From positions 124,001 through 188,000 of the forward strand of contig NZ_FTMV01000009.1 of the NCBI RefSeq assembly GCF_900156175.1: 64,000 nt of DNA, read 5' to 3'. The position numbers and the translations under genes are program-made. The DNA comes from Janthinobacterium sp. TND4EL3 (GTDB lineage Bacteria > Pseudomonadota > Gammaproteobacteria > Burkholderiales > Burkholderiaceae_D). Positions 1 through 8,889 of the stretch are shown here, piece by piece (position 1 is the stretch's first letter; the number at the start of each line of letters is the position of its first letter). The notes beneath the pieces are model-generated. The model searched no databases. It saw only the letters and a list, made by a program, of their open reading frames with translations, and was not told the origin of the DNA.

Positions 1-1931
1 GTGGCCGGATAGCAGCCGCCCGCCTTCAGGTTGTGCAGCGGCGAGTATTTCACCAGCGCCTTGAACTGCTCGGCATCGTCCGACGAACCATAGTCAGGCA
101 CCCAGCCCCAGCCCACGGTGAACTTGTGGAAACGCAACATGTCGAGCACGCCCACCTGCGGGATGGCCGCGGCGAACAGGTCCGGACGCTGCGTCATGGC
201 CGCACCGACCAGCAGGCCGCCATTGCTGCCGCCGCCGATCGCCAGCTTCGATGGCGAGGTGACTTTGTTGTCCACCAGCCATTGCGCCGCGCCAATAAAG
301 TCGTCGAAGACGTTTTGCTTGTTCAGCTTGGTGCCAGCCTGATGCCAGGCTTCGCCGTATTCTCCGCCGCCGCGCAGGTTGGCCATCACATAGACGCCGC
401 CCATTTCCACCCAGGCAAGATTTGCCACGGAGAAGCTCGGCGTCAGCGACACATTGAAGCCGCCATAGCCGTACAGATAGGTCGGGTTGGAGCCGTCGAG
501 CTTCATGCCTTTTTTCGAGACGATGAACATCGGCACCTTGGTGCCGTCGCGGCTGGTGAAGAATTGCTGGCGCGTTTCAAAGGCGTTCGGGTCGAAATCG
601 ACCTTCGGCTGGCGGTACACCGTGCTCTTGCCCGATTTCATGTCGTAGCGGTAGATGGTGGCCGGCGTCGTGAAACTGGTGAACGAGTAGAACGTTTCCG
701 TGTCGCCACGCTTGCCCGCGAAACCGCCGGCCGAACCGATGCCCGGCAAGGCCACTTCGCGCACCAGCTTGCCGTTCAGGTCGACGATCTTGATTTGCGT
801 TTGCGCGTCTTTCAGGTAGTCGAGTACCAGCTGGTTGTTGATCAGGTTGACGGCGACGAGGGTTTCGGCCGCTTGCGGCACGATTTCCTTCCAGTCGGCG
901 GGCGCAGGTTTGCGCGTGTCGATGGCGATCACGCGCGATTTCGGCGCCTTGTTGTCCGTCTTGAAGAAGAACACGGGGCCGTCATTGTCGATGAACGAGT
1001 ACGATGCGTCGAACGCTTCCAGCAAGCCGACCACCTTGGCGTTCTTCTGGCGCAAGTCCTTGTAGAACACGCGGTTCTTGCGTTCCGTGCCCTGCGTGGC
1101 CGTGATGATCAGGTAATTGCCGTCGTCGCTGACGGTGCTGCCGCCGAACGCCCATTCCTTCTGGTCGGGACGGTCGAAGACGAGCACGTCGTCGCTTTGC
1201 GGCGTGCCGATCTTGTGGAAGTACAATTTCTGGAAGTAATTGATATCGGCCAGCTTGGTCGCTTCGTTCGGCGCATCATAGCGGCTGTAGAAGAAACCCT
1301 TGTTGTCCTTGGTCCACGAGGCGCCCGAGAACTTGGCCCACTTGATGTGGTCCGTCAAATCCTTGCCCGATTCGATGTCGCGCACTTTCCACTCGTTCCA
1401 GTCGGAACCGGAGGCGGACGTGGCGTAGGCCAGGTATTTGCCGTTCGGGCTGATCGAGGTGCCGGCCAGCGCCACCGTGCCGTCGGTGGACAGGGTGTTC
1501 GGGTCCAGCAGCAAACGCGGCTCGTCGGACAGTTTTTTCACCGTGTACAGCACGGCCTGGTTTTGCAAGCCATCGTTGCGGCTGTAGAAGTAACGGCCGC
1601 CCTGTTTCGTTGGCGTAGAGAAACGCTCATAGTTCCACAGCTTGGTCAGCCGCTGCTTGATCGCCGCGCGCTCGGGAATCGTGCCCAGGTACGACTGCGT
1701 CAGCCTGTTTTGCGCCGCCACCCATTCGCCCGTCTCGGCGCTGTTGGCGTCTTCCAGCCAGCGGTAGGGATCGGCAATCGTCGTGGCGAAATAGCTGTCT
1801 TGCTGGTCGACTTTTTTGCTGACCGGATAGGTCACGGGAGCGCCGTCGCCGGCCGGGCAGGATTGCGCCATGGCATTGCCACCGAAGGCGGCCAGCAGGC
1901 TGAATATGAGGGTTGCACTACGTAATTGCAT
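1..1931 (-). CDS. prolyl oligopeptidase family S9 serine peptidase (3' end cut by window)
   Basis: Secreted or periplasmic S9A peptidase that cleaves short peptides after proline. The ATG at 1931 gives a signal peptide (MQLRSATLIFSLLAAFGGNAMA), then a seven-bladed propeller region and the start of the alpha/beta hydrolase domain. The nucleophile motif GGGSNGG lies near residue 569. The family's catalytic Asp and His should come about 85 and 125 residues later, beyond base 1, so completeness cannot be judged. About 643 codons are visible against roughly 690-720 for the family. The DADPYRWLED-type N-terminal motif (here IADPYRWLEDANS) is clear. Divergent from the EAL/GGDEF gene. Confidence 0.93.
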   Translation of the reverse strand, partial: MQLRSATLIFSLLAAFGGNAMAQSCPAGDGAPVTYPVSKKVDQQDSYFATTIADPYRWLEDANSAETGEWVAAQNRLTQSYLGTIPERAAIKQRLTKLWNYERFSTPTKQGGRYFYSRNDGLQNQAVLYTVKKLSDEPRLLLDPNTLSTDGTVALAGTSISPNGKYLAYATSASGSDWNEWKVRDIESGKDLTDHIKWAKFSGASWTKDNKGFFYSRYDAPNEATKLADINYFQKLYFHKIGTPQSDDVLVFDRPDQKEWAFGGSTVSDDGNYLIITATQGTERKNRVFYKDLRQKNAKVVGLLEAFDASYSFIDNDGPVFFFKTDNKAPKSRVIAIDTRKPAPADWKEIVPQAAETLVAVNLINNQLVLDYLKDAQTQIKIVDLNGKLVREVALPGIGSAGGFAGKRGDTETFYSFTSFTTPATIYRYDMKSGKSTVYRQPKVDFDPNAFETRQQFFTSRDGTKVPMFIVSKKGMKLDGSNPTYLYGYGGFNVSLTPSFSVANLAWVEMGGVYVMANLRGGGEYGEAWHQAGTKLNKQNVFDDFIGAAQWLVDNKVTSPSKLAIGGGSNGGLLVGAAMTQRPDLFAAAIPQVGVLDMLRFHKFTVGWGWVPDYGSSDDAEQFKALVKYSPLHNLKAGGCYPA

Positions 1932-2268
1932 GGGTTGTTTGTCTCATTGTTGGATGTCGAGGAAAGCAGGCGGCTCTGCCAGACGCCGCGCCTGCCCATG
2001 GTGACTTTCGCCAAGAGAAATCATAGCGCGGATTGCCACTTTTAAAACACAGTTATCCGCCACAATTGCCGTCTTTTATTTGGGTAATTCTTGGATCTAG
2101 CCGTGATAAATCGCGTTTTCCGCCATGATCGGCAAACCGGCGACGATTGACGGCCAGGCAAGGAACATTGTCAATAGCAAATACATTTCATCAAGCCGTC
2201 ATATTTCCTCTTTATTATCGGCAACATGTTCATGGCCCGTCCAGCGGCCATGCCCCCCACGCCCGCCT
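1932..2268. other. intergenic region between divergent genes
   Basis: This 337-base stretch separates the peptidase and the EAL/GGDEF gene and must hold both promoters. It is visibly AT-richer than its flanks, especially 2030-2110 and 2160-2225. I see no convincing -35/-10 pair or operator. An in-frame ATG at 2125 would extend the downstream protein by 48 residues, but the composition of that stretch looks non-coding. Confidence 0.5.
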
Positions 2269-4125
2269 ATGCACACTCTCGCCCTCCCCACCGCCCCCGC
2301 CGCGCCGGCCGCCGCGACGCCATCGAATGTGGCTTATCTGAAACCGCCTGCCGCCACGACGGGCATCGAAGGGACGGACGCCCTGCACGAGATCCTGGCC
2401 GGACGCAAGCTCAGCGCCCTGTTCCAGCCCATCATCCATATGCACAGCGGCGAAATCATCGGTTACGAGGGCTTGATACGGGGGCCGTCCGACAGCCCAC
2501 TGCATGCGCCGATGAATCTGTTCAAGGTGGCGCGCGCGCACGACCTGACCCTGGAAGTGGAACACCTGTGCCGCCAGGTGGTGCTCGAACGCTTTGCCGA
2601 GCTGAAACTGCCAGGCAAACTGTTTCTCAACGTCAGCCCGGAATGCTTGCTGCTGCGCAATGCACGCCATGGCGAAACCCTGGAATACATCGAACACATC
2701 GGCATCAATCCGGACCGCGTCATCATCGAGCTGACGGAGAACCAGCCCACCTACGACTACGAGCTGATGCGCGAAGCGGTGCTGCACTACCGCAACATGG
2801 GTTTCCAGATCGCCATCGACGACCTGGGCGAAGGCTTTTCCAGCCTGCGCCTGTGGTCGGAACTGCGGCCCGAATATGTCAAAATCGACATGCATTTCAT
2901 CCAGGGCATCAATAATGACCCCGTGAAACTGCAATTCGTGCGTTCTATCCAGGAAATCGCGGAAAAATCGGGCACGCTGGTGATTGCCGAAGGCATCGAG
3001 GCGCAGACGGAATTGCTGGTGCTGCGCGACCTGGGCGTGGCGTTCGGCCAGGGCTATCACCTGGGCAGGCCGAACATGGTGCCGGCGCGCGCGCTGCCGG
3101 CCGAAGTGGTGCAGGCGCTGGGGCGCAATGGCGTGGCCGTGTATCCGCAGCGCAGCAGCCTGGAAAAGAACGGTGCCACCATCCGCAAGCTGCTGCACCG
3201 CGTGGCGGCCGTCTCGCCGGACAAGAACAATAACGAGGTGTACGACATCTTCCTGAAGGAACCGAAGCTGATGATCATCCCCGTCGTCGACGACGGCGTG
3301 CCGCTGGGCCTGATCAGCCGCTTCGAAATGATCGACCACTTCGCCCGCCCCTACCAGCGCGAACTGTACGGCAAGAAATCGTGCAGCCTGTTCATGGACG
3401 CCACGCCCCTGATCGCCGACCACGAAACGAGCTTGCAGGAACTCAGCTACACCATGGTGCAGTCCGACGCCCACCATTTGTTCAACGGCTTCATCATCAC
3501 CGAGCACGGCCGCTACCTGGGCATGGGCACGGGACACGACCTGATGCGCGAAATCACGCAGATGCAGATCAATGCGGCCCGCTACGCCAACCCGCTCACG
3601 CAACTGCCCGGCAACGTCCCCATCAACGAGCATATCGACCGTTTATTGCACAGCGGCAGCCGCTTCTGGGTCTGCTATTGCGACCTCGACCACTTCAAGC
3701 CCTTCAACGACGTGTACGGCTACCGCAAGGGCGACGACGTGATCCAGTTGACGGGAGAAATCCTCAGCGGCCATTGCGACCCCAACCGCGACTTCATCGG
3801 CCACATCGGCGGCGACGATTTCATGATCCTGTTCCAGAGCGAGGACTGGGAAGCGCGCTGCCAGGCCATGCTGGAGCGCTTTGCCGGCGCCATCCTTGCC
3901 TACTACAGCACGGGCGACTGCGAACGGGGCGGCTACATCAGCGAAGACCGGCAGGGCAAGAAAGTGTTTTATTCTCTGATCAGCCTGTCGCTGGGCGTGA
4001 TCAAGGTCGAGGCGCACCAGTACTACACGCACCACCAGATCGCCACGCAGGCGGCGGAAGCGAAGAAGCAGGCAAAGAAAATCCACGGCAACAGCCTGTT
4101 CCTGGACCGGCGCCAGGGCCCGTAG
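2269..4125 (+). CDS. EAL-CBS-GGDEF cyclic-di-GMP signalling protein
   Basis: Bifunctional-type c-di-GMP enzyme, probably cytosolic, 618 residues from the ATG at 2269. EAL domain about 40-280: EGL signature at 67-69, DDLGEG loop, KID, AEGIE and GQGYHLGRP, so most metal and substrate residues are present and phosphodiesterase activity is plausible. A CBS pair spans about 290-430 and could bind nucleotides. The GGDEF domain about 445-600 carries GGDDF (514-518), a variant also found in active cyclases. No membrane segment. The start is uncertain: no good Shine-Dalgarno precedes 2269, and 2125 is the alternative. Which activity dominates cannot be read from sequence. Confidence 0.9.
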   Translation: MHTLALPTAPAAPAAATPSNVAYLKPPAATTGIEGTDALHEILAGRKLSALFQPIIHMHSGEIIGYEGLIRGPSDSPLHAPMNLFKVARAHDLTLEVEHLCRQVVLERFAELKLPGKLFLNVSPECLLLRNARHGETLEYIEHIGINPDRVIIELTENQPTYDYELMREAVLHYRNMGFQIAIDDLGEGFSSLRLWSELRPEYVKIDMHFIQGINNDPVKLQFVRSIQEIAEKSGTLVIAEGIEAQTELLVLRDLGVAFGQGYHLGRPNMVPARALPAEVVQALGRNGVAVYPQRSSLEKNGATIRKLLHRVAAVSPDKNNNEVYDIFLKEPKLMIIPVVDDGVPLGLISRFEMIDHFARPYQRELYGKKSCSLFMDATPLIADHETSLQELSYTMVQSDAHHLFNGFIITEHGRYLGMGTGHDLMREITQMQINAARYANPLTQLPGNVPINEHIDRLLHSGSRFWVCYCDLDHFKPFNDVYGYRKGDDVIQLTGEILSGHCDPNRDFIGHIGGDDFMILFQSEDWEARCQAMLERFAGAILAYYSTGDCERGGYISEDRQGKKVFYSLISLSLGVIKVEAHQYYTHHQIATQAAEAKKQAKKIHGNSLFLDRRQGP

Positions 4126-4143
4126 CGGGCGGCGGAACGGGGA

Positions 4144-4593
4144 TCAGAGGCGCACGAGGCCGGCAAACGCATTGCGGCTGCGCGCATCGGGCAGGAATGC
4201 CAGGCTGATGCGCGCGCCGTCGCGCCGCGCCAGTACCCGGTAGCCGCCCGGGGGCAAGTCCATGAACCGGCCGCTGCAGGCCGCGTCCGGCTCCAGGCCG
4301 CCGCCCGTGACGTCCTCGCCGGCGCCGATGAAGACGCGGCCCGAGACGACGGCGATATGCACGCTCGCCTGCGGATCGGCCACTGTGGCCAGCACCTCCA
4401 GCGCATACGCGCCGTCGCCGCCCAGATTGAAAAACGCCGCCTGGCCGGCGTTGACAGCCGCCAGTTCCGCGCAGGGGATGCTCCACCAGTCGCAGTCATC
4501 GTCGAGCTTGTGGCGCAGGCCGGCAGGATCGAATACGCACAGGGTGGCCGTATCGGTAAAGAAAGTGAAGGCGTCAGGCGCCATGGCCGGCAT
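4144..4593 (-). CDS. DUF6386-like small protein
   Basis: 149-residue cytosolic protein of unknown function with no signal peptide or membrane segment. It resembles the family annotated DUF6386 (FFTDTATLCVFDPAGLRHKL near the N-terminus and a DCDWWS motif). Its ATG overlaps the stop of the upstream DUF4262 gene as ATGA (4590-4593 region), so the two are probably translationally coupled. Third gene of a Sel1/DUF4262/DUF6386 operon. Such small acidic proteins beside DUF4262 and Sel1 genes can be immunity-like, but that is inference. The family name is recalled, not searched. Confidence 0.7.
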   Translation of the reverse strand: MPAMAPDAFTFFTDTATLCVFDPAGLRHKLDDDCDWWSIPCAELAAVNAGQAAFFNLGGDGAYALEVLATVADPQASVHIAVVSGRVFIGAGEDVTGGGLEPDAACSGRFMDLPPGGYRVLARRDGARISLAFLPDARSRNAFAGLVRL

Positions 4594-5069
4594 CAGTCCT
4601 GCCGCGGCGCCGGTCCCAGCAGCGGCTGGCTGGCCACGTATGCGGCGCTGGCCCCCGCATCCCACGGGAAATGGCCGTCGCGCGACGGCCAGACGATCTG
4701 GTACACGGTGAAATCGTTGCCCTGGTAATACCAGCGCGCGTAGCCGACCCAGTCGCGGTAGCGCGCCTCGGGCACGCGCACGAAGGCGCAAGGGTGGCCG
4801 TCGAGCAAGGCATCCGTGGTCTGCGTAAAATCCGCGATGGCGCCGTTGCGCGCGGCATCGAGCGCCACGTCGATGATCTGGTGGGCCGTCGCCTGCGGCA
4901 AGCCCATGATGAGAAATTCGGGCAAGCCGAAGCTGTGATAAGCGCCTATCGTGAACGTGTAGCCGGGCCCTTCTTCATCGCCGCCGATATGTACGCAATG
5001 CCAGCCATAGGTCGCGATGTCATCGATGACCTTTTGTTCAGATGCATCTTCGCCTGCCTGCCTCACCAT
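4593..5069 (-). CDS. DUF4262 domain-containing protein
   Basis: 158-residue protein matching the DUF4262 pattern: GWHCVHIGGDEEGPGYTFTI followed by GLPEFLIMGLP. Function unknown in the family. The start at 5069 is favoured over the ORF's upstream ATGs because AAAGG lies about eight bases before it and because 5069 clears the end of the upstream Sel1 gene by 23 bases. The C-terminus ends in the ATGA overlap with the DUF6386-like gene. Soluble; no catalytic motif recognised. Confidence 0.82.
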   Translation of the reverse strand: MVRQAGEDASEQKVIDDIATYGWHCVHIGGDEEGPGYTFTIGAYHSFGLPEFLIMGLPQATAHQIIDVALDAARNGAIADFTQTTDALLDGHPCAFVRVPEARYRDWVGYARWYYQGNDFTVYQIVWPSRDGHFPWDAGASAAYVASQPLLGPAPRQD

Positions 5070-5092
5070 GCTCAACCTTTCACTGTGCCGTG

Positions 5093-6529
5093 TCACGCTC
5101 CATGCCCCGTCAACGGGCATGCTGAACGGCAATTATCGCATGACAGGCTGGCGCGCGGCGGCAGCGGGTGCGCCTGGCGCCATTGCCGCGCCAGTTCCCG
5201 CGCCTCGTGCAGGGCATCGGGCGCCAGCCTGCCGGCCGTGGCGTCCCTGGCGCCGCCCGCCGTGCCGTCGCCGCCGTCGGCCGACAGCGCCAGCCACATG
5301 TAGGCGCGCACGGCATCCTTGTCCACGCCCCGGCCGCCGTTGTACATGCCGCCCAGGTTGTACTGGGCCAGCGCATGGCCCTGCTCGGCCGCGCGCGCGT
5401 ACCAGTGCACGGCCAGGCCGTCGTCCTGCGGCACGCCATGGCCGTTCGCGTACATCACGCCCAGGTTGTTCTGCGCGCTGGCGTCGCCCTGCTCGGCAGC
5501 CGTGCGGTACCAGCGCACGGCACAGGCCTCGTCGCGCGTCACGCCCTGGCCGTTGGCGTACATCACGCCCAGGTTGAACTGGGCATTCGACGCGCCCTGG
5601 GCGGCGGCGCGGGCGTACCATTCGAGGGCCTGGCGCAAGTCGCGGGCGATGCCGCGCCCGCCCGCATACATGCCGCCCAGATTGTATTGCGCCATGCAGT
5701 GGCCCTGCAGGGCGGCGCGCCGGTACCAGGCGACAGCGCGTGCCTCGTCCTTGTCCACGCCCTGGCCCCGCGCCAGCATCACGCCCAGGTTGAACTGGGC
5801 GTCCGCATCGTCCTGTTCGGCCGCGCGCTGCAGCCAGGCATAGGCGCGCATCTGGTCGGGCGCCACGCCACGCCCTTCCGCATACGCGACGCCCAGCTGC
5901 CGCTGCGCCACCGCCAGGCCTTGCGCGGCCGCCTGGCGAAACCAGGCCACTGCCTGCGCATCGCTTTGCGCCACGCCCTGGCCCCGCTTGTAGACGAGGC
6001 CCAGGTTCAGCTGCGCCTGGGCGTCACCCTGCAGGGCCGCCTTGCGGAACCAGGCCAGGGCCAGCGCATCGTTCTTTTTCGCGCCCAGCCCCTGCGCATA
6101 CGCTTCGCCCAGCAGCGACTGCGCGCTGGCCACGCCCTGTTCGGAGGCGCGGTAAAACCACGCCAGGGCCAGCTCGTCGCTTTGCAGCACGCCGCGCCCC
6201 TTGCGGTACATCTGCCCCAGGTTCTGCTGCGCCGAGGCATCGCCCTGGGCCGCCGCGCGGCGGAACCACAGCACGGCCTCGTCGTCGCTCTGCGCCACGC
6301 CGCGCCCGTGGTAATACAGGGCGCCCAGGTGGTTCTGCGCGAAGGCCAGCCCCTGCAGCGCCGCCAGGCGCAGCCAGACGAAGGCGCGCGCATCGTCATG
6401 CGGCACGCCCTCGCCTTTCTTGTACATCAGGCCCAGGTTGAACTGGGCATAGGGATTGCCCTGCTCGGCCGCCGTGCGAAACCAGATATACGCCTCGTGG
6501 CTGTCTCTGGCAGTATGGTGCTTGTCCAT
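5093..6529 (-). CDS. Sel1-repeat (SLR/TPR-like) protein
   Basis: 478-residue alpha-solenoid built of eleven Sel1-like repeats of 36 residues, each with an AQxNLGxMY core followed by G.GV..D and A..W(Y/F)..AA.QG. Such solenoids are protein-binding scaffolds. There is no obvious signal peptide from the ATG at 6529 (MDKHHTARDS); in-frame ATGs up to 6571 would add at most 14 residues. The tail after the last repeat is Arg/Pro-rich with two cysteines. It heads an operon with the DUF4262 and DUF6386-like genes. The protein repeats also make near-repeats in DNA every 108 bases, which are not a separate element. Confidence 0.9.
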   Translation of the reverse strand: MDKHHTARDSHEAYIWFRTAAEQGNPYAQFNLGLMYKKGEGVPHDDARAFVWLRLAALQGLAFAQNHLGALYYHGRGVAQSDDEAVLWFRRAAAQGDASAQQNLGQMYRKGRGVLQSDELALAWFYRASEQGVASAQSLLGEAYAQGLGAKKNDALALAWFRKAALQGDAQAQLNLGLVYKRGQGVAQSDAQAVAWFRQAAAQGLAVAQRQLGVAYAEGRGVAPDQMRAYAWLQRAAEQDDADAQFNLGVMLARGQGVDKDEARAVAWYRRAALQGHCMAQYNLGGMYAGGRGIARDLRQALEWYARAAAQGASNAQFNLGVMYANGQGVTRDEACAVRWYRTAAEQGDASAQNNLGVMYANGHGVPQDDGLAVHWYARAAEQGHALAQYNLGGMYNGGRGVDKDAVRAYMWLALSADGGDGTAGGARDATAGRLAPDALHEARELARQWRQAHPLPPRASLSCDNCRSACPLTGHGA

Positions 6530-6663
6530 GTGCGCCCCCATCCACATTGCGCTTGCCGTCAGCACGCGCAAAACGGCGGCCCAGGGCGGCGAAATCGTGT
6601 GTTGCTTAAATTTTAAATTCGCTGGGCGCGAAGGACTTGAGCGAACTCAAAGGAAATAACAAA

Positions 6664-6704
6664 ATTATATCATTTTGATGAGCCCGCTTCTGGGCGAAGC
6701 GGGC
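6664..6704 (-). promoter_or_regulatory. hairpin plus TATAAT upstream of the Sel1 operon
   Basis: On the minus strand a perfect nine-base inverted repeat (GCCCGCTTC/GAAGCGGGC, 6682-6704) lies between the exonuclease gene's stop and a TATAAT (complement of 6664-6669). The hairpin lacks a T-tract, so it is at best a weak terminator for the exonuclease. The TATAAT sits about 135 bases upstream of the Sel1 start, with no good -35 box, so promoter assignment is tentative. Confidence 0.35.
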
Positions 6705-6747
6705 GGTGGCGCGCCAGGACCGGCGCGCGGCGGGCGCTGGCGGGAAA

Positions 6748-7377
6748 TCAGCGGCGCGACGGGTGCTTTTGCAGGAATTGCGGCACTTTCGCCGCCGCCA
6801 GCTTGTTCAGCGACACGAGCAGCTCGGCGTCCACGTCGGCGATGCCGTAGCTGCTGCGCAAATGCCGGCCGATATGGATCAATACTTGCGCCGCCACTTC
6901 CGCATCGGACTCGGCCCTGTGGGCGGCGCTCTTGAAGGCGATGCCCAGCTGGCCCGACAGCAAGCCCAGCTTGTAGCTGGACAGGCCGGGAAACACGCGG
7001 CGCGACAGTTTCAAGGAACACACGAGCGACGCGTGCGCCGGTGTCAGGTTCAGCCTGGCGCTTTCCGCGCGCAGGAATTTTTCATCGAAGCTGGCATTGT
7101 GCGCCGACAAGGCATCGCTGCCGATAAAATCGAGCAGCTGCGGCACGACTTCGGCCACGGGCGGCGCCTGGTCCACCATGGCCTGGGTGATGCCCGTCAA
7201 GCCCGTGATGAACGAAGGAATGCGCGCATTGCAGTTGATCAGGGTCACGTAGCGGTCCGTGATCTGCCCGCCCTCGATGCGCAGGGCCGCCACTTCCGTG
7301 ATGCGGTCGCCCATGTCGGGAGACAGACCGGTCGTCTCGAAGTCGATCATGACGATCGGTTTGTCAAACACATGCAT
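6748..7377 (-). CDS. DEDDh 3'-5' exonuclease (DnaQ/PolC-type)
   Basis: 209-residue stand-alone exonuclease. Exo I DFETTG (D and E), Exo II HNASFD (D) and Exo III HRAESDA (H and D) are all present, so the two-metal active site is complete. The C-terminal tail after residue about 170 is short and basic. The start at 7377 (MHVFDKPIVM) is supported by GAAAGAGC upstream. Probably DNA or RNA 3' trimming; a DNA polymerase III epsilon-like partner role is not implied. It lies 84 bases downstream of the yegD-like gene on the same strand. Confidence 0.88.
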   Translation of the reverse strand: MHVFDKPIVMIDFETTGLSPDMGDRITEVAALRIEGGQITDRYVTLINCNARIPSFITGLTGITQAMVDQAPPVAEVVPQLLDFIGSDALSAHNASFDEKFLRAESARLNLTPAHASLVCSLKLSRRVFPGLSSYKLGLLSGQLGIAFKSAAHRAESDAEVAAQVLIHIGRHLRSSYGIADVDAELLVSLNKLAAAKVPQFLQKHPSRR

Positions 7378-7461
7378 GGGGCGCTCTTTCGTGGGTGCAA
7401 CAGTGGGTGTATCGATACCATGCGCAGGGCAAGACGCGGCAACGCCGCCATGCACATTGTA

Positions 7462-8712
7462 TCAGCCGAACTTGCGCACGGCGTCCAGCGCGAGACCCGC
7501 ACCGATACTGCCGAACAGATCGCCCTCGACCTTGCGCGCGGCCGGCACCAGGGCGGCGATCTTTTCGCGCAGCAAGCGCACACCGGAAGAGCCGCCCGTG
7601 AAGAACACGGTGTCGACGTCTTGCGGCGCCACGCCCGCGTCGCGCAGCAGCCGCAGCACGGTTTCTTCCACGGAACCGCACAGGTGGCCGATGGCGTCGT
7701 CGAATTGCGTACGTTTGAGCAACAGGCTTTGCGCGGGCGACAGACGGTCCAGCTCCAGCTGCACTTCGGCCGCGTCGGACAAGGCAATCTTGCCCTCTTC
7801 CACCTTCATGGCCAGCCAGTGGCCGGCCCGCTCGTCGATCAGCGTTTGCAGCCGTTTCACTTTGTCCTGTTCACGCGCATCGCGGCACACGTCGGCCAGC
7901 TGCACCCAGATCTTCTTGGTATAGGCCAGGTTGATCGTGTGCCAGGTGGCCAGGTTGAAATAATAGCTGGATGGCACTTCGCTGTTATTGTGCAGGCGGC
8001 TGCCATAGCCGAGCAGGGGCATGACGGAAGACAGGCTCAGGTATTTATCGAAGTCCGTGCCGCCGATGTGCACGCCGCCCGTGGCGAGGATGTCGTCGCG
8101 GCGCTCGGTCTTCTTCGCCCGCTCGGGCGACAGGCGCACGAGCGAAAAGTCGGACGTGCCGCCGCCGATGTCGGCGATCAGCACCAGCTCTTCCTTGGCT
8201 ATCTGCGACTCGTAGTCGAAGGCGGCGGCGATCGGCTCGAACTGGAAGGCGACGTCCTTGAAGCCGACGGAGCGGGCCACTTCGGCCAGGGTGTCCTGTG
8301 CCAGCTGGTCGGCCTGCGCATTGTCGTCGATAAAGAAGACGGGACGGCCGAACACGGCGGACGTGAATTCGCGGCCGGCCGACTGCTCGGCGCGGCGCTT
8401 CACTTCGCCGATGAATTGCGCCAGCAACATGCGAAACGGCAAGGCGCGGCCGCCCACTTCCGTCTGGCCATCGATGAGACTCGTGCCCAGCAAGCTTTTC
8501 AGCGAGCGCATCAAGCGCCCCTCGTAGCCGGCCAGATAGCCGGCCAGCGCCGCGCGGCCAAAACTGACTTCCTCGTCTTCCGCATTGAAGAAGACGACGG
8601 ACGGTAATGTCGTCTTGCCATCTTCCAGGCCGAGCATGGTGCTCTGCCCGGGACGCGCCCAGCCTACCGTGGAATTTGACGTGCCGAAATCGACGCCGCA
8701 AGCATTGGCCAT
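7462..8712 (-). CDS. yegD: Hsp70-family chaperone, YegD type
   Basis: 416-residue actin-fold ATPase resembling the N-terminal domain of DnaK without its substrate-binding half. Phosphate-1 motif VDFGTSNSTV at the N-terminus, phosphate-2 ADIGGGTSDFS mid-protein and adenosine motif FTGGSSGVRLLR near the C-terminus. This is the length and pattern of E. coli YegD, a putative non-canonical chaperone of unknown client. The start at 8712 has AAGGG about eight bases upstream. Confidence 0.92.
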   Translation of the reverse strand: MANACGVDFGTSNSTVGWARPGQSTMLGLEDGKTTLPSVVFFNAEDEEVSFGRAALAGYLAGYEGRLMRSLKSLLGTSLIDGQTEVGGRALPFRMLLAQFIGEVKRRAEQSAGREFTSAVFGRPVFFIDDNAQADQLAQDTLAEVARSVGFKDVAFQFEPIAAAFDYESQIAKEELVLIADIGGGTSDFSLVRLSPERAKKTERRDDILATGGVHIGGTDFDKYLSLSSVMPLLGYGSRLHNNSEVPSSYYFNLATWHTINLAYTKKIWVQLADVCRDAREQDKVKRLQTLIDERAGHWLAMKVEEGKIALSDAAEVQLELDRLSPAQSLLLKRTQFDDAIGHLCGSVEETVLRLLRDAGVAPQDVDTVFFTGGSSGVRLLREKIAALVPAARKVEGDLFGSIGAGLALDAVRKFG

Positions 8713-8889
8713 GTCGACCCTTCCCTGAATAAAGGGGCGTTATGTTATCAGAACGGACGCCATTGCACCAGCAAAATACTTGCGCCGCCGTCCAGACAAC
8801 AAGCTTGCTCTGCATCAAGTACCCGCCGCGCGCAAAAGCTACTCTTGGGATTGATGTCAAGCAACTCAACATGCTTCCGGAGACCCATC

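Noticed and set aside
33..1925. 630-codon open frame on the plus strand
   Set aside because: Antisense shadow of the prolyl oligopeptidase; high-GC codon bias leaves the opposite strand open. Product has no recognisable domain.
2230..3633. 467-codon open frame on the minus strand
   Set aside because: Antisense to the EAL/GGDEF gene, whose motifs are unambiguous.
5100..6520. 108-base periodic DNA repeats
   Set aside because: They reflect the 36-residue Sel1 protein repeats, not a DNA element or CRISPR array; no spacers.
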